Positions 17,875 through 26,238 of a stretch of DNA of 64,000 nt are shown piece by piece; position 1 is the stretch's first letter; each line of letters starts with the position of its first letter. The DNA is from GCA-2748575 sp965222725 (GTDB taxonomy: Bacteria > Pseudomonadota > Gammaproteobacteria > Pseudomonadales > Ketobacteraceae), in NCBI GenBank assembly GCA_965222725.1, contig OZ244969.1:1550001-1614000 (forward strand), given 5' to 3'. The translations under genes and the position numbers were made by a program. The notes beneath the pieces are model-generated. The model was not told the origin of the DNA. It did not search any database and saw only the letters and a list, made by a program, of their open reading frames with translations.

Positions 17875-18957
17875 TCAGTTAATTTTCAGAGAACCAATCA
17901 GCTCAATCACCTTTTCGCTGGCCTTTTCCATGCGGGCAAAATGGGCCAGGGCTTTTTCCTGATCTCCCGATTGTTTGGCCTGCAATGCCGCGATGCCTTC
18001 CTCATGCACCTGTTGGTGAGGGGTTTCCAGTGAGCGGAAGGCATTGTACTGGGAGAACAGCCGGCGGCCTTCCCCTTCGTAGTACCATTTGCCCAGACGG
18101 CAGCTGGTATGACGTGCCAGCTGATCCGGATCCATGGTGGTCATGCCCAGGAACTGCTGGTAAACACTGTTTTTCCAGACAATATGATCCAGTTTCACGG
18201 TTTGCAAAAAGTTTTCGTGAGACGCCTTGCCCAGCATGCGGTGCATGTCTTTGGCCAGTACCAGTACCTCATTTACCGTCGCCAATACATCTTCCGCTGA
18301 TTCCGCGACGTTATGGGTTTTGGCGGCGGTTTCGTTGATACGTTCATCGGCGGCGCCGGTTTCCCGGTTGATGGTATCTACCAGATTGGCGATCTGCGAA
18401 GTGGCTTCACCGGCTTTTTGTGCCAGGGCGCGTACCTCATCGGCCACCACCGCAAAACCGCGGCCTTGCTCGCCGGCCCGGGCCGCTTCGATGGCTGCAT
18501 TCAAGGCCAGCAGGTTGGTCTGTTCCGAGATATTGTTAATGACTCCCACAAAGGTGGAAATTTCTTCCGCCACCTGACGCAGGCTGGACATGGAGTTGCA
18601 ACTGTCCCGGGCCTCGCTTTCGATCACATTCAGGTCGCTGCTGATCTGCTGCAGAATGCCGGTGCTCCTGTCGAATACGCTGGCGGCTGTGTCCAGTTTG
18701 TTTTTCTCGGTATAGAGAATCTGGGAGAAGTCGGCAACGCCGTTGCGGATCTGGTCCAGCTGGTGGCTGGAGGACAGCACCAGGTCATTCACACCTTTAA
18801 AACCGGCCGCCTCTTTGCGGTGGTTGTTGGCCTGACTGTGGGCATCCTGTGCGGCCCGTTCAGACTGGGACAAGGATTCTTTCAAGGCATCGTTTTCTTC
18901 CTGCAGGTCATGAAGGCGCTGTTCCAGTTCAGCCAGCTTTTTCTGATTTCCAAACAT
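17875..18957 (-). CDS. Soluble methyl-accepting chemotaxis protein with CZB zinc-binding domain
   Basis: A 360-residue chemoreceptor without a membrane segment, so likely cytoplasmic. It starts with a coiled coil (residues 5-50), followed by a short MCP signalling domain; the hairpin tip ISEQTNLLALNAAIEAARAGEQGRGFAVVADEVR near 145-175 is well kept. The C-terminal CZB domain (about 245-355) shows the expected zinc ligands in LDHIVWKN, CRLGKWYYEGEGR and HQQVHEEG. CZB receptors bind zinc tightly and in other bacteria sense oxidants such as HOCl or zinc itself. No chemotaxis operon is close. ATG at 18957 has GGAAG seven bases before it. Confidence 0.92.
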   Translation of the reverse strand: MFGNQKKLAELEQRLHDLQEENDALKESLSQSERAAQDAHSQANNHRKEAAGFKGVNDLVLSSSHQLDQIRNGVADFSQILYTEKNKLDTAASVFDRSTGILQQISSDLNVIESEARDSCNSMSSLRQVAEEISTFVGVINNISEQTNLLALNAAIEAARAGEQGRGFAVVADEVRALAQKAGEATSQIANLVDTINRETGAADERINETAAKTHNVAESAEDVLATVNEVLVLAKDMHRMLGKASHENFLQTVKLDHIVWKNSVYQQFLGMTTMDPDQLARHTSCRLGKWYYEGEGRRLFSQYNAFRSLETPHQQVHEEGIAALQAKQSGDQEKALAHFARMEKASEKVIELIGSLKIN

Positions 18958-19042
18958 TGTGTTTACTTCCGGTAACTTGAATGATTCTACAGAAAAAGCA
19001 TAGCCAATTTTCAGGAAATGGCAGGGAAGCTTGTTGGTGGCT

Positions 19043-20227
19043 TTATTGCTGGCTGGAGGCTTCGATAATCACAAATTTACTGTTCTGATCAATGATCTGC
19101 ACGGACGGGAAAAGTTTTCGCAACGGCTGCTGATAGTTCAGGTGGCGATTGGCTACCACCAGTAAGCGGCCGGTGGGGGACAGGTGCTTTCTGGCCTGGC
19201 GGAACATGCGCAGGGCAATTTCCTTGTGCATGCTGTTTTGCTGGTGAAAGGGGGGATTGCAGAGCATCAGATCCTGGTTTTCGGGGGCGTTTTCCAGAGT
19301 ATCCGTGACCAGAAACCGGCAGCGTTCAGCGACGCCGGCCTGTTGTGCTGATAGCCGGGCGCTGGCTACTGCCAGCCAGGACTCGTCGCAAAAATTGATG
19401 CAGGCTTGCGGGTTCAACAATGCCGCCTGTACCCCCAGGGCGCCATTGCCGCAGCCCAGATCCAGAATGCTGCGATAAGCCGGGTCGTGGTGAATATGGG
19501 GCAACAGGGCACGGGTGCCGATATCCAGCTTGTCATAGGAGAACACGTTAGGCAGGGTCAGCAGTTCGGTTGTGCTGTTGCCCGGCGCCTCCAGCGGATA
19601 TCGGCTGGCATAGTCCGTCAGTGCCCCGGGTTGCGTAACCGGTGGATGCGCAACAGCTGGCTGCGTGTGTTTTGCTATGATCAGCCGGGCTTTCTTGCGT
19701 GCCAGGGTGGTGTGGGTTTCGCCGATCACCTCTTCAAAATGACGCAGCATATTCGGGTGAAAGTGTTTTACCATCACGCCTGCCACCACCAGAGCGCCGG
19801 GGGGCAGGCTGGCGGCGATTTGTTCCAGCTGAAAGCGCAGGTAGGGGTGGCTTTTGGGGAGCTGCATCAACACCAGATCCGGCTTTTCCGGCAACGGCTC
19901 AGTGGCGGGCAGAAAAAGATCATCGGCCGCGTCCCTGTTCAGCTCATTGCGCACCAGGTTTTGTTCCAGCGCCTTGCGACTGATACAGGAATCACTCCAC
20001 AGACGGGGCCGGAATGCGTGGAGGCAGGTGGTGAGTGCACCAAAGCTGTCGTTGGCTATCAGCAGGCGGCTGCCTGGCAGTTGGCTGCCCAGTTCGTCCT
20101 TTACATAGTGCAGCAGGTAGTCATCCGCTGCCGACCAGGCGCGCAGGGTGGGATCGCTTTCCCGGGGGTAGCGGGCCAGTTCAAAGGTGCCAAAGGGGGA
20201 GGGGTACGTGGTTTCCTGTTTTGCCAT
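19043..20227 (-). CDS. rlmG: 23S rRNA (guanine-N2)-methyltransferase RlmG
   Basis: SAM-dependent enzyme of the RlmG/RsmC group; RlmG makes m2G1835 in 23S rRNA. The 394 residues have the two-lobed layout of the group: a degenerate N-terminal methyltransferase-like half and a catalytic C-terminal half with the SAM motif LDLGCGNGALGVQAAL near 235 and the catalytic motif LMLCNPPFHQ near 300. The N-terminal half, beginning FGTFELARYP, is closer to RlmG (YgjO) than to RsmC as far as I can judge. The ATG at 20227 is chosen because the longer open frame would begin within the pckA terminator. Confidence 0.85.
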   Translation of the reverse strand: MAKQETTYPSPFGTFELARYPRESDPTLRAWSAADDYLLHYVKDELGSQLPGSRLLIANDSFGALTTCLHAFRPRLWSDSCISRKALEQNLVRNELNRDAADDLFLPATEPLPEKPDLVLMQLPKSHPYLRFQLEQIAASLPPGALVVAGVMVKHFHPNMLRHFEEVIGETHTTLARKKARLIIAKHTQPAVAHPPVTQPGALTDYASRYPLEAPGNSTTELLTLPNVFSYDKLDIGTRALLPHIHHDPAYRSILDLGCGNGALGVQAALLNPQACINFCDESWLAVASARLSAQQAGVAERCRFLVTDTLENAPENQDLMLCNPPFHQQNSMHKEIALRMFRQARKHLSPTGRLLVVANRHLNYQQPLRKLFPSVQIIDQNSKFVIIEASSQQ

Positions 20228-20270
20228 TATGCGCGTATTGATGACTGTTAACCCAAAACAATAGCCCAAT

Positions 20271-20307
20271 AAAAAAGCCGCTTGCCAGGGTAAAGGCAAG
20301 CGGCTTT
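20271..20307 (-). terminator. Intrinsic terminator of pckA
   Basis: A long stem pairing AAAGCCGCTTGCC with GGCAAGCGGCTTT around a short loop (arms 20274-20286 and 20295-20307). On the minus strand it ends in a run of six T, directly after the pckA stop codon. Confidence 0.9.
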
Positions 20308-20340
20308 ATTCAGGCTGTTAACCTGAGGAAGTCATCAGCC

Positions 20341-21894
20341 TTATTCGGCGATGGGACCTGCATTGCGAATCTCTTCGGCAACGTCTTCGTACTTCTCGAA
20401 GTTGGCGGCGAATTGCTTGGCCAGGTCTTTGGCGCGCTCAATGTAGGCGTCTTTGTCTTCCCAGGTGTTTTGCGGTACCAGCAGGTTGCTGTCCACGCCT
20501 TCCACAGATACAGGCACATCCAGGTTAATGATGTCGATGTGCTGGGTTTCCACGCCGTCCAGTTTGTTGTTCTGGATGGCGCTGATGATGGCGCGGGTGG
20601 TGGGGATATCAAAACGGTGACCCACACCGTAAGGTCCGCCGGTCCAGCCGGTGTTAACCAGGTACACCTGAGAACCGAATTCCTCGATGCGCTTGATCAG
20701 CAGCTCGGCATATTCGTGCGCGGGACGCGGGAAGAAAGGTGCGCCGAAGCAGGTGGAGAAGGTGGACTTGATGCCGCCACCGGAACCCATTTCGGTGCTG
20801 CCAACCAGGGCAGTGTAACCGCTCAGGAAGTGGTAAGCCGCCTGATGCTTGTTCAGGTGGGAAACCGGAGGCAGTACGCCGGTCAGGTCACAGGTCAGGA
20901 AGATAACGTGCTTGGGTTCGCCGGCACGGTTTTCTTCAGTACGCTTTTCGATGTGATCCAGCGGGTAAGCTGCGCGGGTGTTCTGGGTCAGAGACGCGTC
21001 GGTATAATCGGCGTGACGGGTTTCAGGGTTCAGCACCACGTTTTCCAGAACGGCGCCAAATTTGATGGAATCCCAGATAATGGGTTCGTTCTTCTGGCTC
21101 AGGTCGATACATTTGGCGTAGCAGCCGCCTTCCAGGTTGAACACGGCGCCTTTGGCCCAGCCGTGCTCGTCGTCACCGATCAGGTAACGCTCGGGGTCGG
21201 CGGACAGGGTGGTTTTACCGGTACCGGACAGGCCGAAGAACAGGGATACGTCGCCGTCTTCGCCAACGTTGGCGCCACAGTGCATGGGCAGAACGGATTT
21301 TTCCGGCAGCAGGAAGTTCTGCACAGAGAACATGGCTTTCTTCATTTCGCCCGCATAGCGCATGCCAGCCAGCAGTACCTTGCGGCGGGCAAAGTTGATC
21401 ATCACACAGCCTTCGCTGTTGGTGCCATCACGCTCGGGGTCGCATTCAAAGGTGGGAGCGTGCAGGATCTGCCAGGCTTCTTTACCTTTGGGATTGAATT
21501 TTTCAGGACGGATAAACAGGTTTTTGCCAAACAGGTTGTGCCAGGCAGTCTGAGTGGTAACCGTAACGGCGATGTAGTGATCCGGGTCTTCGCCCACGTG
21601 CAGGTTGGAAACGAACGTGTCGTCGTTGGCAACGTGCGACTCAACGCGGTTCCAGAGTGCATCGAATTTGTCAGCGTCGAAGGGGCGGTTGATAGGGCCC
21701 CAATGAATATGCTCGCTGGTGCTGGGCTCGTCTACGATAAAACGATCCATTGGCGAACGACCTGTACGTACCCCTGTTTTAGCAACAAAGGCGCCTGTAT
21801 CGGCAAGTTCACCTTCGCCACGGCTGATGGCTTCTTCAACAAGCTGAGCCGAGCTCAGATCAACGTAGGTTTTAGGTTTAGCGCTTTCCGTCAT
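20341..21894 (-). CDS. pckA: Phosphoenolpyruvate carboxykinase (ATP)
   Basis: Converts oxaloacetate and ATP to phosphoenolpyruvate, CO2 and ADP, the first committed step of gluconeogenesis from acetate or fatty acids. The 517 residues match the bacterial ATP-type enzyme. Diagnostic segments are RTGRSPMDRF near 45, the kinase motif FFGLSGTGKTTLSADP near 225 and the metal-binding IGDDEHGW just after it. The ATG at 21894 is preceded by GAGGACCAAGGA and a small hairpin (21910-21924) just 5' of the binding site; upstream in-frame ATGs are less well placed. Synteny with hslO, hslR and yrfG on one side and envZ on the other is ancestral in gammaproteobacteria. Confidence 0.97.
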   Translation of the reverse strand: MTESAKPKTYVDLSSAQLVEEAISRGEGELADTGAFVAKTGVRTGRSPMDRFIVDEPSTSEHIHWGPINRPFDADKFDALWNRVESHVANDDTFVSNLHVGEDPDHYIAVTVTTQTAWHNLFGKNLFIRPEKFNPKGKEAWQILHAPTFECDPERDGTNSEGCVMINFARRKVLLAGMRYAGEMKKAMFSVQNFLLPEKSVLPMHCGANVGEDGDVSLFFGLSGTGKTTLSADPERYLIGDDEHGWAKGAVFNLEGGCYAKCIDLSQKNEPIIWDSIKFGAVLENVVLNPETRHADYTDASLTQNTRAAYPLDHIEKRTEENRAGEPKHVIFLTCDLTGVLPPVSHLNKHQAAYHFLSGYTALVGSTEMGSGGGIKSTFSTCFGAPFFPRPAHEYAELLIKRIEEFGSQVYLVNTGWTGGPYGVGHRFDIPTTRAIISAIQNNKLDGVETQHIDIINLDVPVSVEGVDSNLLVPQNTWEDKDAYIERAKDLAKQFAANFEKYEDVAEEIRNAGPIAE

Positions 21895-22215
21895 GGTTCC
21901 TTGGTCCTCACGGCTTGTGGCCGTCATATTAACGTATAGATAGTGAAAGCTGTTGGCTGTGTGTACCGCCATCCCCCTTGAATGGTGGGGGTCAGAGCGC
22001 ATCTTAACCCAGGCACACACAGGCCGGGAATTCAGGGCCGCGTATTATGGCAAATAACCTCTTAAAAGGCTAAGCATTTAACGCTACTGCCCGGTCAAAA
22101 AACAGGCAATTCAAACGGGGGTTCGAAAGCCGCTGACTGGTCGGCTTGTCAGTAGGTGCTTACTGATGGCCTAAACACCTGAACTGGCAATAAATTTTCA
22201 GCTAATCAGATGACA
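21895..22215. other. Intergenic region upstream of pckA
   Basis: This 321-base gap holds the pckA promoter and leader and the downstream end of hslO. A CCCCC / GGGGG dyad is visible near 21974-21992. I see no gene or confident binding site in it. Confidence 0.5.
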
Positions 22216-23103
22216 TTAGTGAGCCTGCGTAGGCCCCTGCTGGCTGTTGGGGGTAAAAATAGCGTGAATGTCCACGGAATCGAATTGATATTTTTCGTTA
22301 CAAAATTGGCACTGGGTTTCGATCTTGCCGCGTTCTTGCAGGATCTCCTCCAGTTCCTCCCGGGGTAGTGAGGCCAGGGAATCGGCAAAGCGCTCACGGC
22401 TGCAGGGGCAGTGAAAGCGCACGTCCTGGCTGGCCATGAGGCGGATATCCTCTTCATGAAACAGGCGATGCAGGAGCTGTTCCGGTGCTATCCCCAGGTG
22501 CTCTTCGGTGGTGAGAGTATCCGCCAGCGTAGTGACCCGGTTCCAGTCTTCTGTCAGCTCGTCTTCGCTTTTCTCCACCTCTGAGCTGTAAGGCATGAAC
22601 TGGATCAGCAGGCCGGCGGCCTTGTCGTCACCTTCCGCCAGCCAGATGCGGGTTTTCAGCTGCTCGGAACGGGCGAAGTAATCCTCCAGACAGCCTCCCA
22701 GAGAGTCCTGCTCCAGGGGAATAATGCCCTGATAGCGCTGACCGTCTTTGGGGGCGATGGTAATGGCCAGGCTGGCCCGGGTCAGCAGCTCCAGAAAGCC
22801 CTTGCCCGCGACGTCGCCATCCCACTGGGCCACGGCCCGCACGCCCTTGTCGTGGGTGCATTCCACGGTGGCCAGTTTCAGCAGGCCTTCGCCACGGGCC
22901 TGAATGATCAGCAGGCCTTCGAACTTGATGGTGGAACTGAGCATGACCGCGGCGGCCATCATCTGGCCCAGCAGCGCCTGGATTTCCAGGGGGTATTGGT
23001 GCTTGGCGATCACGGCTTTGTAGGTGCTGTCCAGCAGCACCCATTCGCCACGAATAGGGCTGTCTTCGATGATAAAACGGCGGCTGGTATCGTGATGATC
23101 CAT
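22216..23103 (-). CDS. hslO: Redox-regulated chaperone Hsp33
   Basis: Cytoplasmic holdase chaperone that is switched on by oxidative unfolding. The 295-residue length is normal. The C-terminal redox switch shows the zinc-binding pattern, CPC in VRFHCPCSRERFAD and CQFC in ETQCQFCNEKYQF, with about 31 residues between the pairs. The N-terminal substrate-binding core includes LLGQMMAAAVMLSSTIKFEG and the GxL-rich region. Its ATG overlaps the hslR stop codon by one base (TGATG), so the two are translationally coupled. The pair hslR-hslO downstream of yrfG is conserved in many gammaproteobacteria. Confidence 0.96.
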   Translation of the reverse strand: MDHHDTSRRFIIEDSPIRGEWVLLDSTYKAVIAKHQYPLEIQALLGQMMAAAVMLSSTIKFEGLLIIQARGEGLLKLATVECTHDKGVRAVAQWDGDVAGKGFLELLTRASLAITIAPKDGQRYQGIIPLEQDSLGGCLEDYFARSEQLKTRIWLAEGDDKAAGLLIQFMPYSSEVEKSEDELTEDWNRVTTLADTLTTEEHLGIAPEQLLHRLFHEEDIRLMASQDVRFHCPCSRERFADSLASLPREELEEILQERGKIETQCQFCNEKYQFDSVDIHAIFTPNSQQGPTQAH

Positions 23104-23507
23104 CAGTTGTCCTGCTTTTGTTGAAACTGGATGATTTTACGACGATCCCGTTTATTGGGCCGGCCTTCCGGCACCGGATGGCTGCTGGCCAGGCTCTTGC
23201 GACGGGCGGCGTTGTCTTCCCGGCTGGCGATGCTTTCCGGGGTTTCCTCGTACAGGGTGGCCGCCTTGGTGGCGTTGCCGCGGCGGTCGCTGATGCCGGT
23301 GATCACCACGGTTTTTTCATCGAAGCCCTGTCGCAGGCGCACGGTGGCGCCCAGGGTTACTTCCTTGCTGGGTTTTACCCGCTGACCGTTGTAGTGCACC
23401 TTGCCGCCTTCCACCATTTCCTTGGCCAGGCTGCGGGTTTTGTAAAAACGGGCGGCCCACAGCCACTTGTCGATGCGTACCTTGTCCTGTTGCTGGTTTT
23501 TACTCAT
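23103..23507 (-). CDS. hslR: Ribosome-associated heat-shock protein Hsp15
   Basis: RNA-binding protein that recognises stalled 50S subunits carrying nascent chains with peptidyl-tRNA and helps to recycle them. The 134 residues begin with an S4 domain (VRIDKWLWAARFYKTRSLAKE, then GGKVHYNGQRVKPSKEV), followed by a basic tail (RPNKRDRRKIIQFQ). Length and layout match E. coli Hsp15 (133). It is followed with a one-base overlap by hslO and preceded by yrfG with a gap of about 20 bases, forming a three-gene transcript. Confidence 0.95.
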   Translation of the reverse strand: MSKNQQQDKVRIDKWLWAARFYKTRSLAKEMVEGGKVHYNGQRVKPSKEVTLGATVRLRQGFDEKTVVITGISDRRGNATKAATLYEETPESIASREDNAARRKSLASSHPVPEGRPNKRDRRKIIQFQQKQDN

Positions 23508-23527
23508 GGCCCCTGTGAATGCCCTGC

Positions 23528-24205
23528 TCAGGCATTTAACGGTTGTCGTAATGGGGGCGGCATTATATGGCTAAAGCAATCCAGTGCAACAAAGTCACCG
23601 GTTTCTTTGGGGGGGAGTTTGCTGTCCGGCTGCAGAATGGCAAGGGTGTAGGCAATGCCGGCACTGCGGGCGGATTTCAGTACCGGCAGGCTGTCGTCGA
23701 TCAGCAGGGCGTGCTTTTCCTGGTATTGTACTTCCCGGGCCAGCACATCCCAGAACAGCGGATCTTCTTTAGGCAGGCCATAATCGTGGGAGCTCACCAG
23801 GGTTTCAAAATGGGCGTCGATACCGGTCTCGGCAATCTTCAGTTCCAGTACACGGCGATGGGCATTGGTAACCATAATGGGCCGGCGGCCGGAGGCGCGG
23901 ACATTTTCAATAAATTCCATGGCATAGGGGCGGGTAGCAATCAGGTGCTTGACGTCGTTCTTCAGTTCGCCCACATCAAACCCCAGTTTGTCGCTCCAGA
24001 AATCCAGGCAATACCAGTTCAGCGTGCCCAGATGGGATTTAAATTCTTCATATAGTTGAGATTTTGCTTTGTCAGGGCTGATACTATTGAGCTTCGCGTA
24101 GTGCTCCGGGAGATATTCCATCCAGAAGTGGTTATCGAAATACAGATCCAGTAGAGTGCCATCCATGTCCAGTAGCACCGTGTCGATTTGGTTCCAGTCG
24201 ATCAT
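23528..24205 (-). CDS. yrfG: GMP/IMP nucleotidase YrfG-type HAD hydrolase
   Basis: HAD-superfamily phosphatase; the E. coli relative hydrolyses GMP and IMP. The 225 residues contain motif I DTVLLDMDGTLLDL at residues 8-21, motif II IMVTNAH near 108, and motif IV HALLIDDSLPVLKSA near 163. The family feature FDNHFWMEYLPEHYA after motif I is also present. The ATG at 24205 has GTGGAG upstream; an upstream in-frame start would read into the divergent promoter region. First gene of yrfG-hslR-hslO and divergent from nudE. Confidence 0.93.
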   Translation of the reverse strand: MIDWNQIDTVLLDMDGTLLDLYFDNHFWMEYLPEHYAKLNSISPDKAKSQLYEEFKSHLGTLNWYCLDFWSDKLGFDVGELKNDVKHLIATRPYAMEFIENVRASGRRPIMVTNAHRRVLELKIAETGIDAHFETLVSSHDYGLPKEDPLFWDVLAREVQYQEKHALLIDDSLPVLKSARSAGIAYTLAILQPDSKLPPKETGDFVALDCFSHIMPPPLRQPLNA

Positions 24206-24304
24206 GATAGCTCCACTTGCGTATGGTGCGGGCGCTGCGTCTGACTGCAGGCGCCGCATAGGGCTGAAACAGGAATTCATAGCAGAAATGCAGACAGGTT
24301 CAGT

Positions 24305-24856
24305 ATGACGACAAAACCCGAAATTTTAAAGCAGGAGTTGATCGCCCGGACCCGTTACTTTGGCGTGGAGCAGATCGAGTTGCGGTTCAGTAATGGCGAG
24401 GAGCGGGTGTATGAACGTTTGAAGGCACCCACGATTCCTGCGGTCATGATGGTGCCCCTCACAGAACGCAATACGGTGCTGCTGATTCGCGAATATTCCG
24501 GCGGCACCGATAACTATCAGCTGACCTTGCCCAAAGGCGCCATGGACCCCGGTGAAACGGTGGAACAGGCGGCCAACCGGGAGCTGATGGAAGAAGTGGG
24601 GCATGGGGCAAAACAGTTTACGCGTCTGAAAAAACTGACGCTGTCGCCCGGGTATATGGGTCATCATATAAACGTGGTGCTGGCGGAAGACCTGTACCCG
24701 GAACGACAGGACGGCGACGAGCCTGAACCCCTGGAAGTGATTGAGCATCCGCTGGAAGATATTGACGGGCTGCTGGCCCGCGACGATTTTACTGAAGCCC
24801 GTGCCATGGCGGCCTTGTATATGGTGCGGGATATGGTGCGCTCCCGTAAGCGCTGA
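24305..24856 (+). CDS. nudE: ADP compounds hydrolase NudE
   Basis: Nudix enzyme that splits ADP-ribose, Ap3A and NADH-like compounds, protecting the cell from their build-up. The 183 residues carry a complete Nudix box near 78-100: G followed by AMDPGE, then REL and EEVG in the spacing GX5EX7REUXEEXG. LIREYSGGTDNYQLTLPKG before the box is typical for NudE. Divergent to yrfG, as in E. coli, where nudE lies at the same end of the yrfG cluster. ATG at 24305. Confidence 0.95.
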   Translation: MTTKPEILKQELIARTRYFGVEQIELRFSNGEERVYERLKAPTIPAVMMVPLTERNTVLLIREYSGGTDNYQLTLPKGAMDPGETVEQAANRELMEEVGHGAKQFTRLKKLTLSPGYMGHHINVVLAEDLYPERQDGDEPEPLEVIEHPLEDIDGLLARDDFTEARAMAALYMVRDMVRSRKR

Positions 24857-24909
24857 AAACTGCGGGGCTGAACAGATAGTTTGTTATTGATTTTGTTAGG
24901 GAGACACGC

Positions 24910-25737
24910 ATGTTAACGCTGGAAAAATCACTGCTGGAAAACGTATTGCAGATAGCCGAAAAAGCCGGTGAAGCCATTCTGGAAATTTACCATCAGAGCG
25001 AAGAAGTGGTTATCGAAAAAAAGGACGATAACTCCCCGGTAACGGAAGCGGATCACGCCGCTCATCAGGTGATTGTGAGTGCATTAAGATCGGCCTGGCC
25101 GGATGTGCCGGTGTTTTCGGAAGAATCCGGTGGTATCGAATTCAGCGAACGTGAACACTGGCAGGAATTCTGGCTGGTGGATCCTTTGGATGGCACCAAG
25201 GAGTTTATTAACCGTACCGGTGAATTTACCGTGAACATTGCGCTGATCCAGAACCGTGAACCGGTGCTGGGGGTGGTAACGGTACCGTTGAAAAATTCCG
25301 GTTATATCGGTGCCCGTGGTGTGGGTGCCTATAAAGTGCTGGACCATGAACCCTGGCAGGCTATCAGCGTGCGGGATATCAATTGGGATCAGCTGATCGT
25401 GGTGGGCAGTCGTCGTCATGGCGCAGAAGCACTGGATGCGCTGATTGCCAGATTCAGCAAGAAATTTACCTCTATTGAAACAGCCAACATGGGCAGTTCA
25501 CTGAAATTCTGCCTGATTGCCGAAGGCAAAGCGGATATCTATCCGCGCCTGGCGCCTACCTCCGAATGGGATACAGCAGCGGCGCAGGCGGTGCTAATGG
25601 AAGCCGGCGGTGTGGTGCTGGATATTGAATTTAATCCGTTGCAGTACAACAAAGGCGACTCGGTTCTGAATCCCCATTTTTATGCCTTTGGTGATACCAG
25701 TGTTGACTGGAAAGGCATGATTGAAGGTCAGGACTGA
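24910..25737 (+). CDS. cysQ: 3'(2'),5'-bisphosphate nucleotidase CysQ
   Basis: Hydrolyses adenosine 3',5'-bisphosphate (PAP), a product of PAPS-dependent reactions, to AMP. The 275 residues show the inositol-monophosphatase fold motifs: a metal-binding acidic site at FSEESGGIEF, WLVDPLDGTKEF near 92 and the later SEWDTAAAQAVLMEAGG near 218. AGGGAG precedes the ATG. It follows nudE by 53 bases, probably in the same transcript, an order frequent in pseudomonads. It is also relevant to the putative sulfotransferase at 47574, because sulfotransferases release PAP. Confidence 0.95.
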   Translation: MLTLEKSLLENVLQIAEKAGEAILEIYHQSEEVVIEKKDDNSPVTEADHAAHQVIVSALRSAWPDVPVFSEESGGIEFSEREHWQEFWLVDPLDGTKEFINRTGEFTVNIALIQNREPVLGVVTVPLKNSGYIGARGVGAYKVLDHEPWQAISVRDINWDQLIVVGSRRHGAEALDALIARFSKKFTSIETANMGSSLKFCLIAEGKADIYPRLAPTSEWDTAAAQAVLMEAGGVVLDIEFNPLQYNKGDSVLNPHFYAFGDTSVDWKGMIEGQD

Positions 25738-25803
25738 ATTACCGGACCAGATGCCAAAGCAAAAACCAAAACGAAAAAGAACAATAATAAGCAAGAGCAA
25801 GAT

Positions 25804-26238
25804 ATGACAGGATCAATTAAATCGGTTTGCATTCACAGAACCTTTGCAGCACCGGCTGCCGACGTGTTTCGGGCATGGACGGATCAGGAACAGGTAAAGC
25901 GCTGGCTGGCACCCGGCGTGATGAAAGTCACCCGGGTGGATATCGATCCCGTTGAAGGCGGCGCTTACTGTTTGCTGATGAAAGATCCCACCGGCGCACA
26001 GGCTGAGGTGGAAGGAAAAATCCGCACACTGGCAGCGAACAAACAACTGGACATTGAATGGCAATGGAAGGGCAGTGCGCAGCCGGGTCTGCTTAGCGTC
26101 GAATTTATTCCATTGAATGATTCAGAAACCGAACTGCGCCTCAACCATGGTGATTTTCCTTCCATGGATGAGACGCAGAATCATGAAAACGGCTGGTCGA
26201 TCTGTCTCGACAAGCTGGCCAAAGCCATTAACGACTGA
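25804..26238 (+). CDS. SRPBCC/AHSA1-type domain protein
   Basis: A 144-residue soluble protein of the START-like AHSA1 (activator of Hsp90 ATPase homologue) group. The pattern is clear: the first strand IKSVCIHRTFAAPAADVFRAWTDQEQVKRWLAPG, then VEGGAYCLLMKDP, and the closing helix ENGWSICLDKLAKAI. The group binds hydrophobic ligands, but the role of bacterial members is mostly unknown. It lies 66 bases after cysQ and its end overlaps the convergent metallopeptidase gene by 11 bases. Confidence 0.85.
   Translation: MTGSIKSVCIHRTFAAPAADVFRAWTDQEQVKRWLAPGVMKVTRVDIDPVEGGAYCLLMKDPTGAQAEVEGKIRTLAANKQLDIEWQWKGSAQPGLLSVEFIPLNDSETELRLNHGDFPSMDETQNHENGWSICLDKLAKAIND

Noticed and set aside
20413..21939. 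Long open frame of about 508 codons on the plus strand
   Set aside because: It is antisense to pckA, whose protein is unmistakable; the frame arises from codon bias.
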